A DNA stretch of 64,000 nt, taken from positions 4,184,001 to 4,248,000 of the forward strand of contig CM064868.1 in NCBI GenBank assembly GCA_032719365.1. The letters run 5' to 3'. Numbering within the stretch: position 1 is the stretch's first letter; each line of letters opens with the position of its first letter. Source of the stretch: Prinsepia uniflora. Its lineage: Eukaryota > Streptophyta > Magnoliopsida > Rosales > Rosaceae. Below, piece by piece: positions 1-11,910 of this stretch. Under the pieces are notes generated by a model that had not been told where the DNA came from, ran no database searches, and saw only the letters and a list, made by a program, of their open reading frames with translations. The translations under genes were made by a program, and so were the position numbers.

Positions 1-652
1 ACCTCGAACCCAAGGTATCGGTTTTATCCGATTTTCTCCCTTTTTCATTTAAATCGTTATGACTATTTTCATTGATTATTTTGAGTTAAATGAGTTATTA
101 GGAAGGTGTTAGAATGATTTTGAGGATGGTTAGAGGTTGTAGAACACCAGGGGAGGTTTTGGAAAACTTGGACCGTGAAGAATTATTGGACCGGTCGGGT
201 TTTCTAGGTTTTAGAGGATTTGGATGATAGGTTTAGGTTCCTATGACAAAAATAGGAACGATTAGATCAATTAGGGAAGAAAACGGTGAAAATCGAACAG
301 TGTAGAGGCCTGGACCCGTCACGCCGGTCCAGTTGCAGAATTGAACCGGGCCGGCCGGTTCGGATCGGCCACTGGAGGACAGGGATGACGCTACAGTGCC
401 TAGCGCGTGGGCTCACGAGCAGTGGCTTCCCTGGGCGCGTGGGGGCACATGTCCAATCTTTTGGGAATGTGTTCAACACACGAAATTATCTATTCGATGT
501 AACGAACATTTTGGGACTAGTTTCGAGTCGATCGGACATCGTCTCGATATAGTTCGGGTTGTCCGAAGGTTTCGGTGCGCGTTTAAAAATAGTTAAAAAT
601 GCCAAAAAATTAGGGGGCTTTAGTGAGGGGTTAATTAAGTAGTTAGTAACCC

Positions 653-658
653 TATAAA
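653..658 (+). promoter_or_regulatory. Probable LTR TATA box
   Basis: TATAAA in the context ccctataaagtg, about 95 bases upstream of the donor-like GTGAGT at 749. The position fits the U3/R boundary of a plant LTR. It is degenerate in several sister LTRs. Confidence 0.4.
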
Positions 659-1636
659 GTGATTTGGACAGGTTTGGAAACCTCGAAGATAACGGTTGAC
701 CCGGAAAGGCATACGGCGCGCGTATCGAGGTAGCAGTGCGGACGGTCTGTGAGTGGACTTTCTTTCTGAAATCGATGCATGCATAAATGTTTTATATATG
801 TTTTAGTATGTGTTTTGTGATACCTTGAGTGAATTTTGGTGTGTGTTTACGTATGGGCACGTACTTCGAGGTTTTCAGGTTTTATACGTGCTTATACGTG
901 CTTATACGTGCTTACGCTTTCCGTTTTCATGAAATGGTTTTGAAAAGGTAAAACCGAGCATGAGACCCATTTGGATTTGGTTTTGACTTGGGCATGAGAC
1001 CCTATTAACGACCTGTAGGTCTGAGTCGTGGTCGTGACGGGTACTGTGTGCACAGCGACGGAAAACGTGACGCTCACCTCCAGATTTGGGATGCGTTCCT
1101 TCCGGAGAGGTCACGATGCACGTTCCATTGTCGAGCAGCCAATGAAGGCTTGAATTCGGAGTGCTGAAGGTTTAGAGGATCGATCGGCGACGTGTTGACC
1201 ATGGTCTCGAGATGGTCGCGGCAGTGATATGTTCATGGCGATATACCAGGATTGAGAGCGGTTCTGGATTGATGGTTGCACGCATCGCTATGATCGGGAT
1301 CGTGACTGATCCTGAGAGATCGGGCTCGATGCCCCATTGATTTACGAGTTCGGGCTCGATGCCCAGTGTCAGGACCCGTCCCTAATATCACCTCGATACC
1401 TGAGACGAACCCTGCTCCCGTCTGACAATCACACTTAAAGTACCACAAGAACCTCAAAATAACCATAAGCATAACTATCAGACAAGGGAGTAAATATAAT
1501 ACAATTGTAGAACAGAGCATAGCGTTATACAAAACAGGCACAAAAGTCCTACTAGGCTAATCTTGCAACGGAAGAACGTCGTAAGCTCTATGCCTCGATC
1601 CTTGCCTCAACGTTCACCCAGCGCTATCACCACGAC

Positions 1637-2492
1637 CTGGAGGGTAAGTTAAAACCAAAAAGTGTGAGTGGACTAAAAGAAATAAAGAGTTTAAAACGCA
1701 AGTTAAGAATAAAACAGTTTCAGGAAAACAATATGATTACCCTCCGTTTTAAAATATGCATGACTAACAAGTATCAGAAAACCACAATATAAAACAGTAT
1801 GATAAGTATGCTAAGATCGTATCGTAAAACCAAATATCCAAATCCGATCAAACCTGCTGGGTCTATCCGAGTCTTTAAACTCAACCAGGCCTCAAATGTA
1901 ATCCGAGTCTTTAAACTCCCGAGTCTTTAAACTCAATAGGCCTACGTGGGTAATATCGTAAATATCCGAGTATTTAAACTCCCGAGTCTTTAAACTCAAT
2001 CCGGGCCCGTCCCCCGTCAATCAGAATCTGGGTCTTTAAACCCAATATCCAGATCCAGCAAATCCAATCCAAAACCGATTCTAAATCCATCTCCAAACTC
2101 GAATCCGAAATCACTGGTCTGTTGCCCTTCCGGCATCCAGAACCGTCATTCCGAACCCAAATCCGGAATTCCACTTTTTCCGACTTTAAAACCAAATCTT
2201 ATTTCTCGAAATCCGATTTTAAAACCAAAACCTTGATTACCAAAATCGTATCTCATAATCCACTTATAACCATCAGAAAACACTATAGATTGGAAACCCA
2301 AAATTTTAGCATCAAAATCAGAACTCCAGCATTTTCTCGAAAAACGTGCGAAAACCCGAAAATGTCTCGAAAAACATGCAAACATATCAACCACGTATAA
2401 TCACCATTAAAAAGCATAAAACGTACTTTAAGTCATAAAACATAAATAAAAACAGTTAGGCGTGCTCGTAAGAAAAGAAAGAGTCCACTCAC
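1637..2492 (-). other. Putative LTR leader intron in solo LTR 1
   Basis: In sense (minus), the donor-like ttc|GTGAGTGGAC is at 2492-2483 and the exact complement box is at 1673-1664. The acceptor-like ccctccag|gt has its AG at 1638-1637. The length is about 856 bp. Confidence 0.4.
1869..2050. repeat. Short tandem repeat inside solo LTR 1
   Basis: Repeats of the form ccgagtctttaaactc, single and in pairs, alternate with aatccgggcc-like spacers. The same array occurs in solo LTR 2 at about 9035-9240, which puts the two solo LTRs in one family. Confidence 0.8.
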
Positions 2493-5400
2493 GAATCTGA
2501 AAGTGTCAATCGCGCTCCGTGCGCTCCTCGACCGTCTCAGGCGTCTCCCGTCCTGTCAATAAGCACCAAATAGGGTCACAAATACGTCAAATATACTAAC
2601 CATAATTTCCCCAAATTTCTAGAAATTTATGTATAATTTAAACTTAAACCCTAAATCGTCCGGATCCTCGAACTATCTCGTAACATCGTCCGATTAACCC
2701 GAAAATTACACCAATAGATTCCTTAGAACATGTAGAACAAAACCCATGTTGGAAGTTTGTTTAGAATCCTCCCCACGCGCCCCCATGCGCAGCCCAAAGT
2801 GACTGCGCGTGGGCCTCACGCGCCTGCTACAGTGCATCGTCTACCTCGAGTCACCCGGTTCAACTGTGTTGAACCGGCGCGACCGGTTCTCCTCCATTCC
2901 TCCACCAATTTCCACCATTTCAATCCTGTTAGCTTCGTCCAGTTCCCAACAATCCTTTCCCCTCCTAAAATCTAGAAATCGAAGCCCGAAACCCATCGTC
3001 GCCCGAAGCCCATCGTCCTCAACCTCGAACAAAACTGTCCGTAAGCCCTGTTTTGGCCTCCGGCCACCCAGGTCATCCCACATCACGGCACCAACCTCAG
3101 ACGACTCCTGGGACCTTCAGGAGTCTCACCCTAACCTCCAAAAGCCTCGACTCTAGCCCAAAGTCCACAACTTTCGAATTGAAGGAAATGGGAAAAACAA
3201 GGGATTCAAATCATACCTTCGATTTCTCCTCCGCCGTCTGCACCGCCATGAACCACGGTGTTCAAAGAGTCCTCTGCGGTCATCCTAACTCCTCCTCAGC
3301 TTGGATTGAACCACAACACGGCACAACCACCACCTCTGTCCCACGTCCTCTCTGTTTTCTCTGAAAACTCAGCCTCACCACAGCCGTGTTTCTAGCACGA
3401 TCTCACCCCCAAATTCCGATCACCAGCTTCCTCTCTTCTCTCTGTCACTCTCACAATTCACCAAACACTCTCCCACATACTGAATCGATCACAAACTCTC
3501 ACTTTCTTCCTCTCTGTTTTCTGTTTCTCACAGCCAATTTGCACGGTTGAAATCGATCAATATGTGCCCGTATGTATAATTAACACCCTAGAATCCTCTA
3601 GTGTTAATCCACGTGTCCCTTTCTCCATGGTCATCAGCACAAAATATCCAAGCCTACTCAGCCACTTGCCCTTATCTGATTGGTCTTAAGGGAAAAAGAC
3701 CAAATTGCCCCTAGGTTTAGAAATTACCATTTTGCCCTCAAACTTTCCAGACCCGTAACTATTTCGTCCGACGTCCGATGACAGCGTGCCGCCTGTCGTT
3801 GTACTCAGGACGTCGAGACCTATATAACGGTCCTCGATCCACGTGAAAATCACAAGTCCACTAAAAAGTCAAAATTTTCTCCTAATTAATCAAAATTACG
3901 GTAACGCCCTCAATCTTCCGCACATCATAACTTTTTCTCTGATTGTCCAAATCAGACATGCCACCTGTCTATGGACTTGTGACGTCCTAAACTACGTCAC
4001 GGTCAATGGTCAACACTCATCAAACCTGTAAATCAAAAAGTCAACTTTAGCGCACTATTTACAAGGGCAAAATTGTCCTTTTATACAAATCTTTTTACAA
4101 AATTACATTTATACCCTTCCTGAAGGTACGGGTTGTTACACCCAGTTATTTTGAAATCGGGGTAGAGGCCCTGTTGAGTCTTATGTTCGGGCTGAAGGCC
4201 CAGTTGATTTGTGTTATCGGGCATGAGTCCCGTTTTTATGGTTTTGTATACTGGTATGTATATACCCTCCTTATGAGTTGATTGATTGGTCTCCTCCAGT
4301 CGTCGACCTGGAGAGTCACGATCCACAGACCAGAGTGGGTATCCCCATAGGGATCCCGTTCCAGGACGTGGGCGTTATGTTGTGGTCCCGGACCAGATTC
4401 CGGAGAGATGATCGGACTAGGTCCGAAGATGAGCCTCCCAGATAGAGAATTCCTGGGATAAGACTCAGAGTGAGACCTTGAGTAGTATGCATACTTATAT
4501 ATATAGAGACATTGTGACTATATCGGGGATGTGTTCCCTAGGGGATGTGTGCCCCGAGTTGGCATCTTCTCCGGAAGTTCCTAGGATGGGTTATATATGT
4601 ATATATGTATATGTGTACGAGTTTTCACTGAGACGGCGTTGGGATGAGACCACGCATATTGGTTTTGGGCTGAGACCCATATGAGATGGTTTTGGGACAA
4701 GTTCCCACGTGTTTTGGTTTGGGCGGAGGTCCCATGTATTGATTTAAGGATTTTAGGCCAAGGCCCAAATGGTTTGATGGTTCATGACGGTTTATGAGAA
4801 CCGGGCATGAAGCCTAGAAATGGTTTTCGAATGCATGCATATGTTTTTAATGAAGGGCATAAAGGTTTTTTATGAAAATGTTTTTATAAAATATTTGTTT
4901 TGTCCACTCACAACTTTTGTATTTTGAATGCCCTTTAGGTTGATCGCGGATGCGGCTATAGCAGAGACGAGACATCGCATTCCTCCTTCGAATCCTGGCG
5001 TACTCTGATAGCCCGGTTGGGCCTCTGACGGAGTAGGCACATCCCACGCTAATCCCAAGGGATTTGGGATAGGTCCTGTCAAAATGGATCATATCTTTTA
5101 ATCAAACTATCTAAGTAAGTTGTTTGGTGAATCTTTGCCAAAATGCAGTTGTCATATGCAAAATCTGAAGGTTTACAAATGGGAAAAACGAATGCTCTAA
5201 ATATTCAAATGAAAACGACCTGAATGATGATGCCAAAGCCAAACTTGAACGTCAGACACACAACTCGATCCTTTAATAGATAGACCACCCCACAAACACA
5301 TCTCCGCAGAGTACAAGCCCCATCTTTTAGTACCATGTCGAATAATCACCCCGTTGCTGAGGTCTTGAAGAAGACAGAATGCAGGATAGATTAATACCAA

Positions 5401-6294
5401 ACAATATAATTGTGTAATGACTTGGGGAACAGAGAGCAAGTTATTAAATAACACAAGAACTAGTAAAGTATGGTCTAGGGACAGTGTAGGTGCCAAATTA
5501 GCCTATCTAGCATGGATAACCGGAGATGGTATCCTATTAGCATTAGAAAAAATAGAGAAATTAGGTACACGATGATCGCGAAGAAGTGATGCATCAAAGG
5601 CCATATAGTCACTCACTCATGAATCTAGAATCTAACCATGATTTTTTTCAGAAGCAAATAAAGGTATACTGATATTATTTGATTGTTGGAGAAGGGCAGA
5701 AGCTATCATGGACTGAGATCTGTTGGCCGCTTAGGCTAGTTCTGAGATGATAGAACCAGGTTGATTCATAGGGCGTTCGACCATGCACACACCCGCCTTC
5801 CCCCATTTCAACCATTCTTGTTTTCTCTCTGCTCTCGATTTTTTTTTCTCTTTGAGAGCTTCCCATCAATCTGGACACCCAATCTGTTGGAAGCAATTTT
5901 CAACCATATGTTTCACACTTTCACAATAATTACATTTGCCACTATTAGAGCCAATAATGAGATGTTGAGTTAAGGAAATGTTACCATTGTATTTCACTAT
6001 CATAACAACATCAGATGCACTGCCATGATTGAGCATAGTGTGTCGGCATTGCTCATCACACCCCACAGTTTCAAAGGCAGTCCCCGGATCAGGAAAAAAT
6101 TCAGTTCATAGAATCTCTCCACGAATTGAATAAAAAATATCGTCCAAGCCTGTCAAGAACAATGAACTCTCTCTTCATCAATTTTCTAGCTACGAACTTT
6201 CACCGCATCCTCTTGTGTAACTGTAATTGATTTACAGTGATCAATTTCTTGCCAAATAGTCTTCAAATCTTAGAAATTAGCCTTGGGGCAGTTA

Positions 6295-6480
6295 GGTATG
6301 GAGGTAATATCGAAACCGTACCAATTAATTTTAACTGATTCGGTATAGTTCGGTATCCACAATGTGAATTTGATACCGAATTGTACCCTACTAATTGTGT
6401 TTTGTACGGTTTCAGTTTGATTTTGGTCTTGTTCAAGATTTTTAGTTGTATGATCAATATAATTTGCTCAATAAAAAATT
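6295..6480. mobile_element. MITE fragment related to the 42725-43432 element
   Basis: The stretch with ggtatggaggtaatatcg, aaaccgtaccaattaatttt and repeated cggtat/gataccg words aligns by eye with the left third of the MITE at 42725. It sits inside the copia gag remnant. No clean ends were found. Confidence 0.55.
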
Positions 6481-7084
6481 TTGAGCCAAAATTTATTCAA
6501 AAAATATATATAACCGATATAATATGCTTAATAGTGTAGAATATTATTGAAAAATATAAATTCCTTCAAGTTCAAACACTAAACCACTTTTGGAAACAAT
6601 ACTAATAGTTAAAATTATATTTTATGATGAAGATTCTTTAACGATTGTACTGAAGCTCACCAGAGGCTTTCCAAGCTTGGGTAATTTTTTGAAATTTACA
6701 TTGAATGTGACTAGTTTTTTATTTTTATGAATGCAGATTCAAACATAGCTAGTCTTTAATAAAATTATGTCTTCAATTCAATTTTTTAGGTTTACTGAGG
6801 CCTAAACAGTGGGTGGGATGATGGCAATGCTAGCATGTCGTTACTTTTGTTTTTGGGATGCCTCTTAGCTTTGGGGGGATATATTTCCAGGGTTGGTAAT
6901 TGTTTTTCTTCGTTTATATGGAGTTTGGGAAGTTGGAATTGTGGTTGGTTGGTTGAGTTTGAAGAATTAATGAGTTGAATTGGATAGAATGTTGTGGTGC
7001 TTATCCATTAGATTAAATAATACCTACTTTTCACTGTACCTCTTGTGCTTGTTTGTTTCTTCTATGCTCATATTTCATGCCTTG

Positions 7085-7312
7085 GCTTCTATTTTGAAAA
7101 TGTCACCTTTTCTTTTGACTCCCAAGAGGCTTAATTTCTATTGCTATGTAATTGTTTTCCAGCTTAATACTGAAGACATGTAGCTTGATGATGATTGACT
7201 TAGATTCTATTTTGAAAATGTCACCTTTTCTCCTGACTCCTGAGGTTTAATTGCTATTGCTATGTAATTGTTTTTCCAGCTTAATACTGAAGACATGTAG
7301 CTTGATGATGAA
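7085..7312. repeat. Direct duplication, about 110 bp, two copies
   Basis: About 7085-7193 and 7203-7312 are near-identical; both run from ttctattttgaaaatgtcac to acatgtagcttgatgatg. The copies differ by a few substitutions and small indels. This lies in DNA that interrupts the copia gag. Confidence 0.85.
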
Positions 7313-7339
7313 AATTTTGTTGGAACTTGCATTTCCTCT

Positions 7340-7410
7340 TTAGCTCTTTGTCCAACTTCTGGTTTCTTATTCTTTAGCTCTTGTCTAGCTTCTGGTTTCC
7401 TATTCTTATT
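7340..7410. repeat. Two-copy repeat of about 31 bp
   Basis: The phrase tagctcttgtc(c/t)a(a/g)cttctggtttc occurs twice in a row with a short ttattctt spacer. It is a small local duplication at the edge of the copia gag remnant. Confidence 0.6.
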
Positions 7411-7805
7411 CATGCAAAGCCAAGAGAGATGGTTCTGCTCTCGATTCTTGCACAACAACATGCTGATTGGCTTGCTTCGTTTCCATGGCCTTGTAGGATA
7501 AATCATACATAACTCATTTACTTGCACCCTCGTAGTAAGTCTGAGATAAATTATCCCAAACACATTTGCCAGCGGGCAAACAAATAAAAAAGGTCATCAC
7601 ATTTGATTCCATGGCCCCAATAAGCCAGCCCTTCACAATAGCATTCTCCATAACCCATTTGTCATTGGTTGGACTTCCTTGAGTCAGCTATGGATTTGTT
7701 CCACTGAGGTATCCCATTTTTCCTCATCTAGAAATAAACATGACCACCACTTGTAACCACAGAATATAATTGCTCCGGGTGCCTCTGCCTCACACCCATC
7801 GTGAG

Positions 7806-7827
7806 AGTCTCTATCTCTCTCTATCTA

Positions 7828-7895
<68 letters not shown>

Positions 7896-7920
7896 ACTAT
7901 TTTGCTCTCTCGCTCTCTCA
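7806..7920. repeat. (CT)n microsatellite
   Basis: A long CT dinucleotide run with a few CTAT interruptions at its left end. It separates the copia remnant from the next LTR and appears to have replaced that LTR's terminal bases. Confidence 0.97.
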
Positions 7921-8749
7921 CTCATTAAGAATTAATTACGGATTATTAAGGATTATCGAACGATCGGGGTAAAATGACGATTGTTTCCCCTAAAAAGGTA
8001 AAAAATTGAATTTTACTTGGGAGGTCATTGGCACGTGAACCGAGATCTATTACGTAAATCAAGACAATACGAGTCTGTACACAGGCAGCACGCCGAAATC
8101 GGACATTATACAGGAAAGTTACGGGTCAAGGATGAATTTTCATACTATTCATGATTGCACGAAAATCGAAACAGTTGACTTTTGGAAATTTAATGTGGGG
8201 CCCAAAATATACTGTGAGGACCAACAGATGAGTGATAAGTGTCACTCATCCATTGATCCCCACCTACATTCATGCACGCATTTTCCATTTTCATTTTCAT
8301 CTTCTTCCTTCATCCTACCCGAAAATCCCAAACTAATTCCATTCCCCATTTCCATTTCGATTTAAGGCCACAGAGAGACTGAGAGGGTGAGTGAGAGGCT
8401 GAGATGATGGTGGTGAGAGTCTGAGCCATCATGAGGTGGCCGGAAAACCCAGAGAAAGGTAAACCCGAAATGTCAGGACCCACCCCGGTTTCACCCCGAA
8501 ACCCGAGGTAAATCCCGCTCCCGTCTGACTCCCCGACACAACACCCGAGGAAACACACTCAAACCCAGTCAGACGCAGGAGTACTTAAACACAATGTCCC
8601 GAAGTTAGCATTTACAGTGCAAAGTACGATAATATAAGGAAAATAAATTACACGCACACGGAAGACTTTAAACTACTCTGGGATCCCTCACGTCACTTCT
8701 ATGCCTCGGACACTGCCTCGACGTCAAGACCCCGCGCTAGCTCCACAAC

Positions 8750-9667
8750 CTGGAGGGCAAGTTAAAACAGAAGATGTGAGTGGACCATAATAACAGAAAG
8801 GTTTCTAAAACCATTTATCAAAAACTGAGTTTAACCCTCCGTTTTGAAAACTACATGCATAACCACCAGTTGTTAACACAGTTATAAATCAATGTTCACA
8901 AAACATCACAAAACATCATAAGAAACAGAAACACTATAAAACAGTTATGGAAAACAGGGCATGAGTATCAAAACCCGAAGCATAAACCATAAAACTCAAA
9001 TCATCATTTCCCGATCAAACCTGCTGGACCTATCCGAGTCTTTAAACTCCCGAGTCTTTAAACTCAATCCAGGCCTTAATCATATCCGAGTCTTTAAACT
9101 CCCGAGTCTTTAAACTCAAGGCCTACGGGGGAAATCAATATATCCGAGTCTTTAAACTCCCGAGTCTTTAAACTCAATCCGGGTCTTTAAACCCAATCCG
9201 GCCGGTCCCCCGTCACATATATCCGGGTCTTTAAACCCAATATCCAGATCCAGCAAATCCAATCCCAAAATCATTTGAAAACCATTCACCAATCCACATC
9301 CAAACCCGAATCCGAAATCACTAGTCCGATGCCCTTCCGGCATCCAGAACCGTCATTCCGAACCCAAATCCGGAATCCACTTTCCAATTTTAAAACCAAC
9401 TTCCATTTCCGAAATCCGTTTCTAAAACCAAAAACCTTGATCATTGAAATCACGTTCCAAAATCCCTTATAACCATTAAAAATCATTTATCATTTGAAAT
9501 CAACCTTTTATCGTAAAACGTGCTGAAAACCGAACTTCCTCGAAAAACATGCAACAACGTAAAACCAACAAAGCATATTCGATAAACATAGAATCATGAT
9601 TAAAAACCATAAAACAATCATAGAAAACAGTTATGCATGTTCGAGTTTAGAGAAAGGGTCCACTCAC
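8750..9667 (-). other. Putative LTR leader intron in solo LTR 2
   Basis: In sense (minus), the donor-like act|GTGAGTGGAC is at 9667-9658 and the exact complement box is at 8785-8776. The acceptor-like ccctccag|gt has its AG at 8751-8750. Length is about 918 bp. Confidence 0.4.
9035..9240. repeat. Short tandem repeat inside solo LTR 2
   Basis: Several copies of ccgagtctttaaactc, in pairs, plus variants with gggtctttaaaccc. It matches the array in solo LTR 1. Confidence 0.8.
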
Positions 9668-11910
9668 AGTACTGAGCCCTACTCGCGTCCCGAACGTCCA
9701 ACACGTTCCTCGGCTTCCTCGGGAAATCCCGATCCTGTTCACAATCATCAAATTACGTCACTAACACGTCTACGAAGGTTCACCTAAATTCCCTCAAAAT
9801 TCCCCGAATCCTAAACGTAAGAACCCGGGACCTTAAACTTTCACCCTCGCGGAACTAAACTCAAACGACTTACGATTGACCCGAAACCAACTCCAATGGA
9901 CTCGTCACAACTCCTAGACCAAAAACCATGTTGACCGTTTTTCCCATCGCCGCCGCACGCGCCCCCACGCGCCGCCCAAAATGGCTGCGCTTGGCCCTCA
10001 CGCGCTGCTACAGTACCACCTCCTTCCTCGAGCAAACCCGGTTCGCACCAGAACTTGAACCGGCCGCTGCAACGTGGACCGGCGAGACTAGTTCTCCTTC
10101 TTCCGTCCACCAAATCGGCTCCTTTCTACACCAACAGCATCGTCCTACTCTAGGCTACCTATTCCCGTGCTTCACTCACCTCGACTCACCCTAAAACTCG
10201 TCGACTGAAGCTTGAAACCAGACGGCCAAGCTCCCCTGTTTCACGATCCAGCCACTCCGATCACCCCCCGTCATGGTGGCAACACCAGACGGTTCCTAAT
10301 ACTCTACTGAACCTCAACCAACCCTCCTGGACCGTCGACTCAGCCCTAAGCTCGACGACTTGCCGTTTGAAACCCACGGCCAAAACAGAGGACATAGAGC
10401 ACCTCCGTCATGCCATCCTCCGCCGTGCATCCCCCGTCACGGCTATACAACCACTAGACTCCCAGACCTCCACTGAGTCCCCTAGACCTGCCCCTGACCT
10501 TCGATTCCACCCTTAGACTCACAACTCGCAGTTCAAAACTCGACGGGAAAACAGGGCACAAACACGAAGATTTGGACTTACCTGCAACCGTCCGCAACCG
10601 TGCTCGCCGCCGTGTTCCCTGGAGTCCACAGAGCCGCCTCAGCTTCCTTTTGAGGTCAAACACACCCGCACACGGCCACAACACCCCCCACAAGCCGTCA
10701 ACCTTCTCTGTTTCCTCCTTGGTTCCCGTGGCTCACCCCCCTTACACACACGACCACCGTGCCTCTCAACAACCTCACCAGCTTCCCTTCGATCTCCCGT
10801 TCCTCACTCACCCACCAGGACTCCTCAATAGCCACAATCAATCCTCAATTTCTTCCTCACAACCTCTCTCTGTTTTCTGAACCATCACGAACACACATAC
10901 ACGGGTGCACCCCAATTATTTGGGCCGTGCACACACTCGAACTCACCAGAAGCCACTCCACCTGAAACACGTGTCACCAATCCTCCTCACTTTCTCACCA
11001 AATGGCTCCATCCCAGCCGTCCATTTTCTTTCTCTGTGCACAAATCCCAATGGGCAGAAAGACCAAATTACCCTCCAATTTAACTCATTTTTACGATTTT
11101 GCCACTACTCTTCTAGACCTGTATCTCACACCTCGTACGTCCGATGACTACGTGCCGCTTGTCACCGAACTCAGGACAACAAGAACTATCTAACCATCCT
11201 AGGTCAACGTACCAAAACCCGATTCTACAAAAAGTCAACTATTCCTCCTAATTTACCCAAATTACGGTTACGCCCTCAACCTTCCGAACATCACAACTTC
11301 CTCCTCGGATGTCGGAATCGGGCATGCCACCTGCCTACGGATTCGTGACGTCCTAAACTACGTCCTGGTCACCGGTCAACACCCATTGGACCACCCGAAC
11401 TAAAGTCAACATTTTGCCCGAACCAGGGGCAAAATCGTCATTCTAGGCTCAAGGACCTATCGGGACCAACTAACCGCCGCTTAACCTCACTAATCACACC
11501 TTAATCAGTCTACTAATCCCGGCTCCCGGGACGGGTTGTTACACGAAACCCATTTAAAGTTTGAATTTTAAAATTTGTGTTTTAGACGTTTGGGGTGTGT
11601 TCTAATGCCATGGTTGGGTTTATTGAGCTCATACGAGCTTGTGGGGACAAACAACAGAGGCTGATGATGTCTGGAGTGTCTATGGTGGAGGTTTGAAACT
11701 AGCCTGTGAAGGTTTGACCTTGAGTAGGTAATTTCAATTCTTTTTTTGTGTTTTGAGGTTAGGGACCTCTTCTTGGGAGGAAGACAATCATATTGGAACA
11801 ATAATGAAGGAAAACAGTGGAGAAATGAGTGAGTTCTAACCAGGTGGTCAAACAACCTGTTACAGTGAACGGGTCGACCCGTCTGAGGGTTGAAGACGAT
11901 GATGTGCCAT

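Larger units (their letters stand above)
1367..4140 (-). mobile_element. Solo LTR 1, Ty3/gypsy, 2774 bp
   Basis: On the plus strand the element begins tgtcaggacccgtcc and ends acgggttgttaca, so it lies in minus orientation with TGTAACA-CCC-type and TGACA-type ends. It is flanked by a perfect 5-bp duplication, cccag, at 1362-1366 and 4141-4145. No internal region or second LTR is present, which defines a solo LTR left by LTR-LTR recombination. It shares the Tekay-type landmarks, including the paired boxes at 1664-1673 and 2483-2492, an ACGCGC-rich U3 patch (about 2770-2830) and a gctacagtg motif. The short open frames inside look non-coding. Confidence 0.92.
749..4938 (+). other. Putative LTR leader intron (interrupted by solo LTR)
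   Basis: The donor-like end is tct|GTGAGTGGAC at 749-758. Its exact reverse complement GTCCACTCAC lies at 4902-4911, followed by a T-rich tract and ccctttag|gttg with AG at 4937-4938. Without the 2774-bp solo LTR the interval is about 1.4 kb. The intron reading is an inference from splice-like ends and from conservation in seven other LTR copies. Confidence 0.45.
1..5081 (+). mobile_element. Ty3/gypsy LTR, forward, 5' truncated by window edge
   Basis: The right end reads gggataggtcctgtca, the reverse complement of the left ends of the minus-strand LTRs elsewhere in the window, so this LTR lies in sense on the plus strand. Its start (TGTAACGACCC in relatives) is outside the window. A solo LTR at 1367-4140 interrupts it; about 2.3 kb of this LTR is visible. 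Shared landmarks in order are a CGCG-rich patch (about 386-446), a TATA box (653-658), a donor-like box (749), an RY motif (about 775), a second RY motif (about 4834), the complementary box (4902) and an acceptor-like site (4938). No methionine-tRNA primer site follows 5081, so this is a 3' LTR or a solo LTR. Confidence 0.8.
5197..7800 (-). pseudogene. Ty1/copia gag-pre-integrase remnant
   Basis: Read on the minus strand, about 7790-7420 resembles the N-terminal half of a copia gag of the UBN2 type (a KW..ENAIVKGWLIGAM stretch followed by CVWDNLSQTYY). About 6290-5866 resembles its C-terminal half (FLTGLDDIF..IRGEIL) and ends in a canonical zinc knuckle CNYCESVKHMVENC (CX2CX4HX4C) near 5900. 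5496-5197 resembles the GAG-pre-integrase domain (FCLLQDLSNGVII...GLYS, then WLWHHHSG). Stops and frame changes are frequent, and the gag is split by about 1 kb of unrelated DNA (about 6290-7400). No LTRs, integrase core or reverse transcriptase were found, so this is a dead fragment. Confidence 0.75.
8472..11543 (-). mobile_element. Solo LTR 2, Ty3/gypsy, 3072 bp
   Basis: The plus-strand ends are tgtcaggacccaccccgg and cgggacgggttgttaca. A perfect 5-bp duplication, cgaaa, flanks it (8467-8471 and 11544-11548). It has no internal region. It shares with solo LTR 1 the ccgagtctttaaactc array, the paired boxes (8776-8785 and 9658-9667) and an ACGCGC patch near 9956-10020. Open frames of 60-115 codons inside are Pro/Ser/Thr-rich, lack domains and fall in different frames from sister LTRs. 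Confidence 0.92.

Noticed and set aside
8132..8471. Apparent start of a host gene (TC-rich leader followed by open frame)
   Set aside because: The stretch matches the U3 part of related LTRs (compare 47460-47650 in reverse) and is split by solo LTR 2.
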